A DNA stretch of 32,493 nucleotides from the NCBI RefSeq assembly GCF_000002995.4, contig NW_025062336.1, positions 1 to 32,493 of the forward strand. Direction: 5' to 3'. The stretch's first letter is position 1. Each line of letters opens with the position of its first letter. This stretch comes from Brugia malayi (Eukaryota > Nematoda > Chromadorea > Rhabditida > Onchocercidae). The position numbers were made by a program, and so were the translations under genes. Positions 31,957 to 32,493 of this stretch are shown piece after piece. The notes beneath the pieces were generated by a model. That model was not told where the DNA came from, did no database searches, and saw nothing but the letters and a program-made list of their open reading frames with translations.

Positions 31957-32158
31957 TGAATCCAGCCTTGTTGGAGCTTATTTTAGGCTTCTCCTCACTT
32001 TTTGTTGTTTTGGCTCGACAAGACATCTCTTGCTTGTCTGAATGATTAACTTTGAAAAAGCTGCTTTTGTTTCTTTTTTCATGTCTGATGTTTTCAGTTA
32101 TGTTATAAATCTCATGTGAACGATTTGTAGGAGTCAAGGACAGAATTGCTAAAATTTG
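31957..32158 (-). CDS. Presenilin exon, cytosolic loop
   Basis: A 202-nt open stretch between a possible acceptor TTTTCAAAG and a donor TTCA|GTATTT. It reads QILAILSLTPTNRSHEI, then a very hydrophilic NITENIRHEKRNKSSFFKV, SDKQEMSCRAKTTKSEEK and PKISSNKAGF. Presenilins carry a long, poorly conserved hydrophilic loop just before the GxGD helix, which is its place here. Support is phase: 202 nt starts in phase 0 and leaves one base, matching both neighbours. Sequence alone would not identify it. A stronger-looking acceptor (ATTTTAG, about 8 bp further in) would bring an early stop. Confidence 0.5.
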
Positions 32159-32323
32159 CTTTGAAAATAAAGAATTTTATCAAAATTGATCTACAAAGAC
32201 CTTTTTTCTTTTAAAAAATTTTTTCTTTTTCTTTGTTTCTTTCGGGAAGCGGATGGTAGTCAACCAACAAGAGAAATAGAACTTACTACCACAGCAGAAA
32301 GCTCACTGCCTAAGAGAACTTAC

Positions 32324-32382
32324 GATTTCTTCCCTCCGCTCGTCATTTCTATCCTCAGCTGTGAACATTAAGAATCGCAATA
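32324..32382 (-). CDS. Presenilin exon after the first catalytic helix
   Basis: A 59-nt exon between acceptor CTTACAG and donor GTAAGT. It reads LRFLMFTAEDRNDERREEI, which lines up with the conserved presenilin stretch L-R-x-L-x-x-T-A-x-x-R-N-E that follows the catalytic YD helix. It ends in phase 0, fitting the exon at 31957-32158. An upstream donor (CCAA|GTAAGT near 32459) suggests another exon running out of the window, but its reading was not resolved, so the first catalytic Asp cannot be judged. Confidence 0.6.
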
Positions 32383-32417
32383 CTGTAAGGAGCAAGCAGT
32401 TGTCGCAATTCTTAATG
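32366..32417. repeat. Short imperfect inverted repeat
   Basis: Arms CATTAAGAAT (32366-32375) and ATTCTTAATG (32408-32417) are complementary; the pairing extends imperfectly through CGCAA/TTGTCGC. It overlaps the presenilin exon-intron border. Function unknown, possibly chance. Confidence 0.5.
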
Positions 32418-32493
32418 CTTATTATATCAAGCAATTGAGAAGTAATTGCCTTACTTACTTGGTCGCTGTATTCGTGAGCTTTTCCACTGATAC

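Overview
The window looks like nuclear DNA of a filarial nematode that carries decayed insertions of Wolbachia DNA. Three observations support this. (1) The nematode telomere motif TTAGGC/GCCTAA occurs eight times as an internal element of an AT-rich satellite. (2) Pieces of unrelated Rickettsiales-type genes lie next to each other, all broken by stops, frameshifts and deletions, and host sequence (satellite, tRNA-derived SINE) sits between them. (3) The right end carries exons of a eukaryotic presenilin gene with nematode-like splice sites. No intact bacterial gene is present. All assignments come from reading translations by eye; no database search was run.

Layout. 1-7437: satellite array, monomers mostly about 325-355 bp, one orientation. 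7438-11577: the same satellite inverted; the junction forms a palindrome with arms of about 670 bp. 11578-21915: Wolbachia-derived island containing, left to right, alpha/beta hydrolase (+), a tandem tRNA-derived SINE (host), guaB (+), a satellite scrap, ftsH (+), tmk (-), a redoxin (+), an Rpn/PD-(D/E)XK transposase (+), trmD (-), valS (-), unidentified decayed sequence, a second Rpn copy (+), and tadA (-) split by an insertion. 21916-28690: satellite again, inverted up to about 25560 and then in the first orientation. 28730-29220: a virB4 3' end overlapping a virB6-like 5' end. 29220-30930: host non-coding sequence. 30938-32493: last exons of a presenilin gene on the minus strand, with a 4-bp tandem duplication that breaks the frame.

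The island sits between two nearly identical direct copies of a 2.3-kb satellite block (9200-11577 and 22843-25219). The satellite is built from a few modules reused in both orientations, and a telomere-like core of fixed structure marks one monomer type. The Wolbachia pieces show no sign of working together; they read as neutral nuclear relics. The most informative points are the telomere-seeded satellite, the palindromes, the tadA-derived 24-bp minirepeat and the presenilin lesion.
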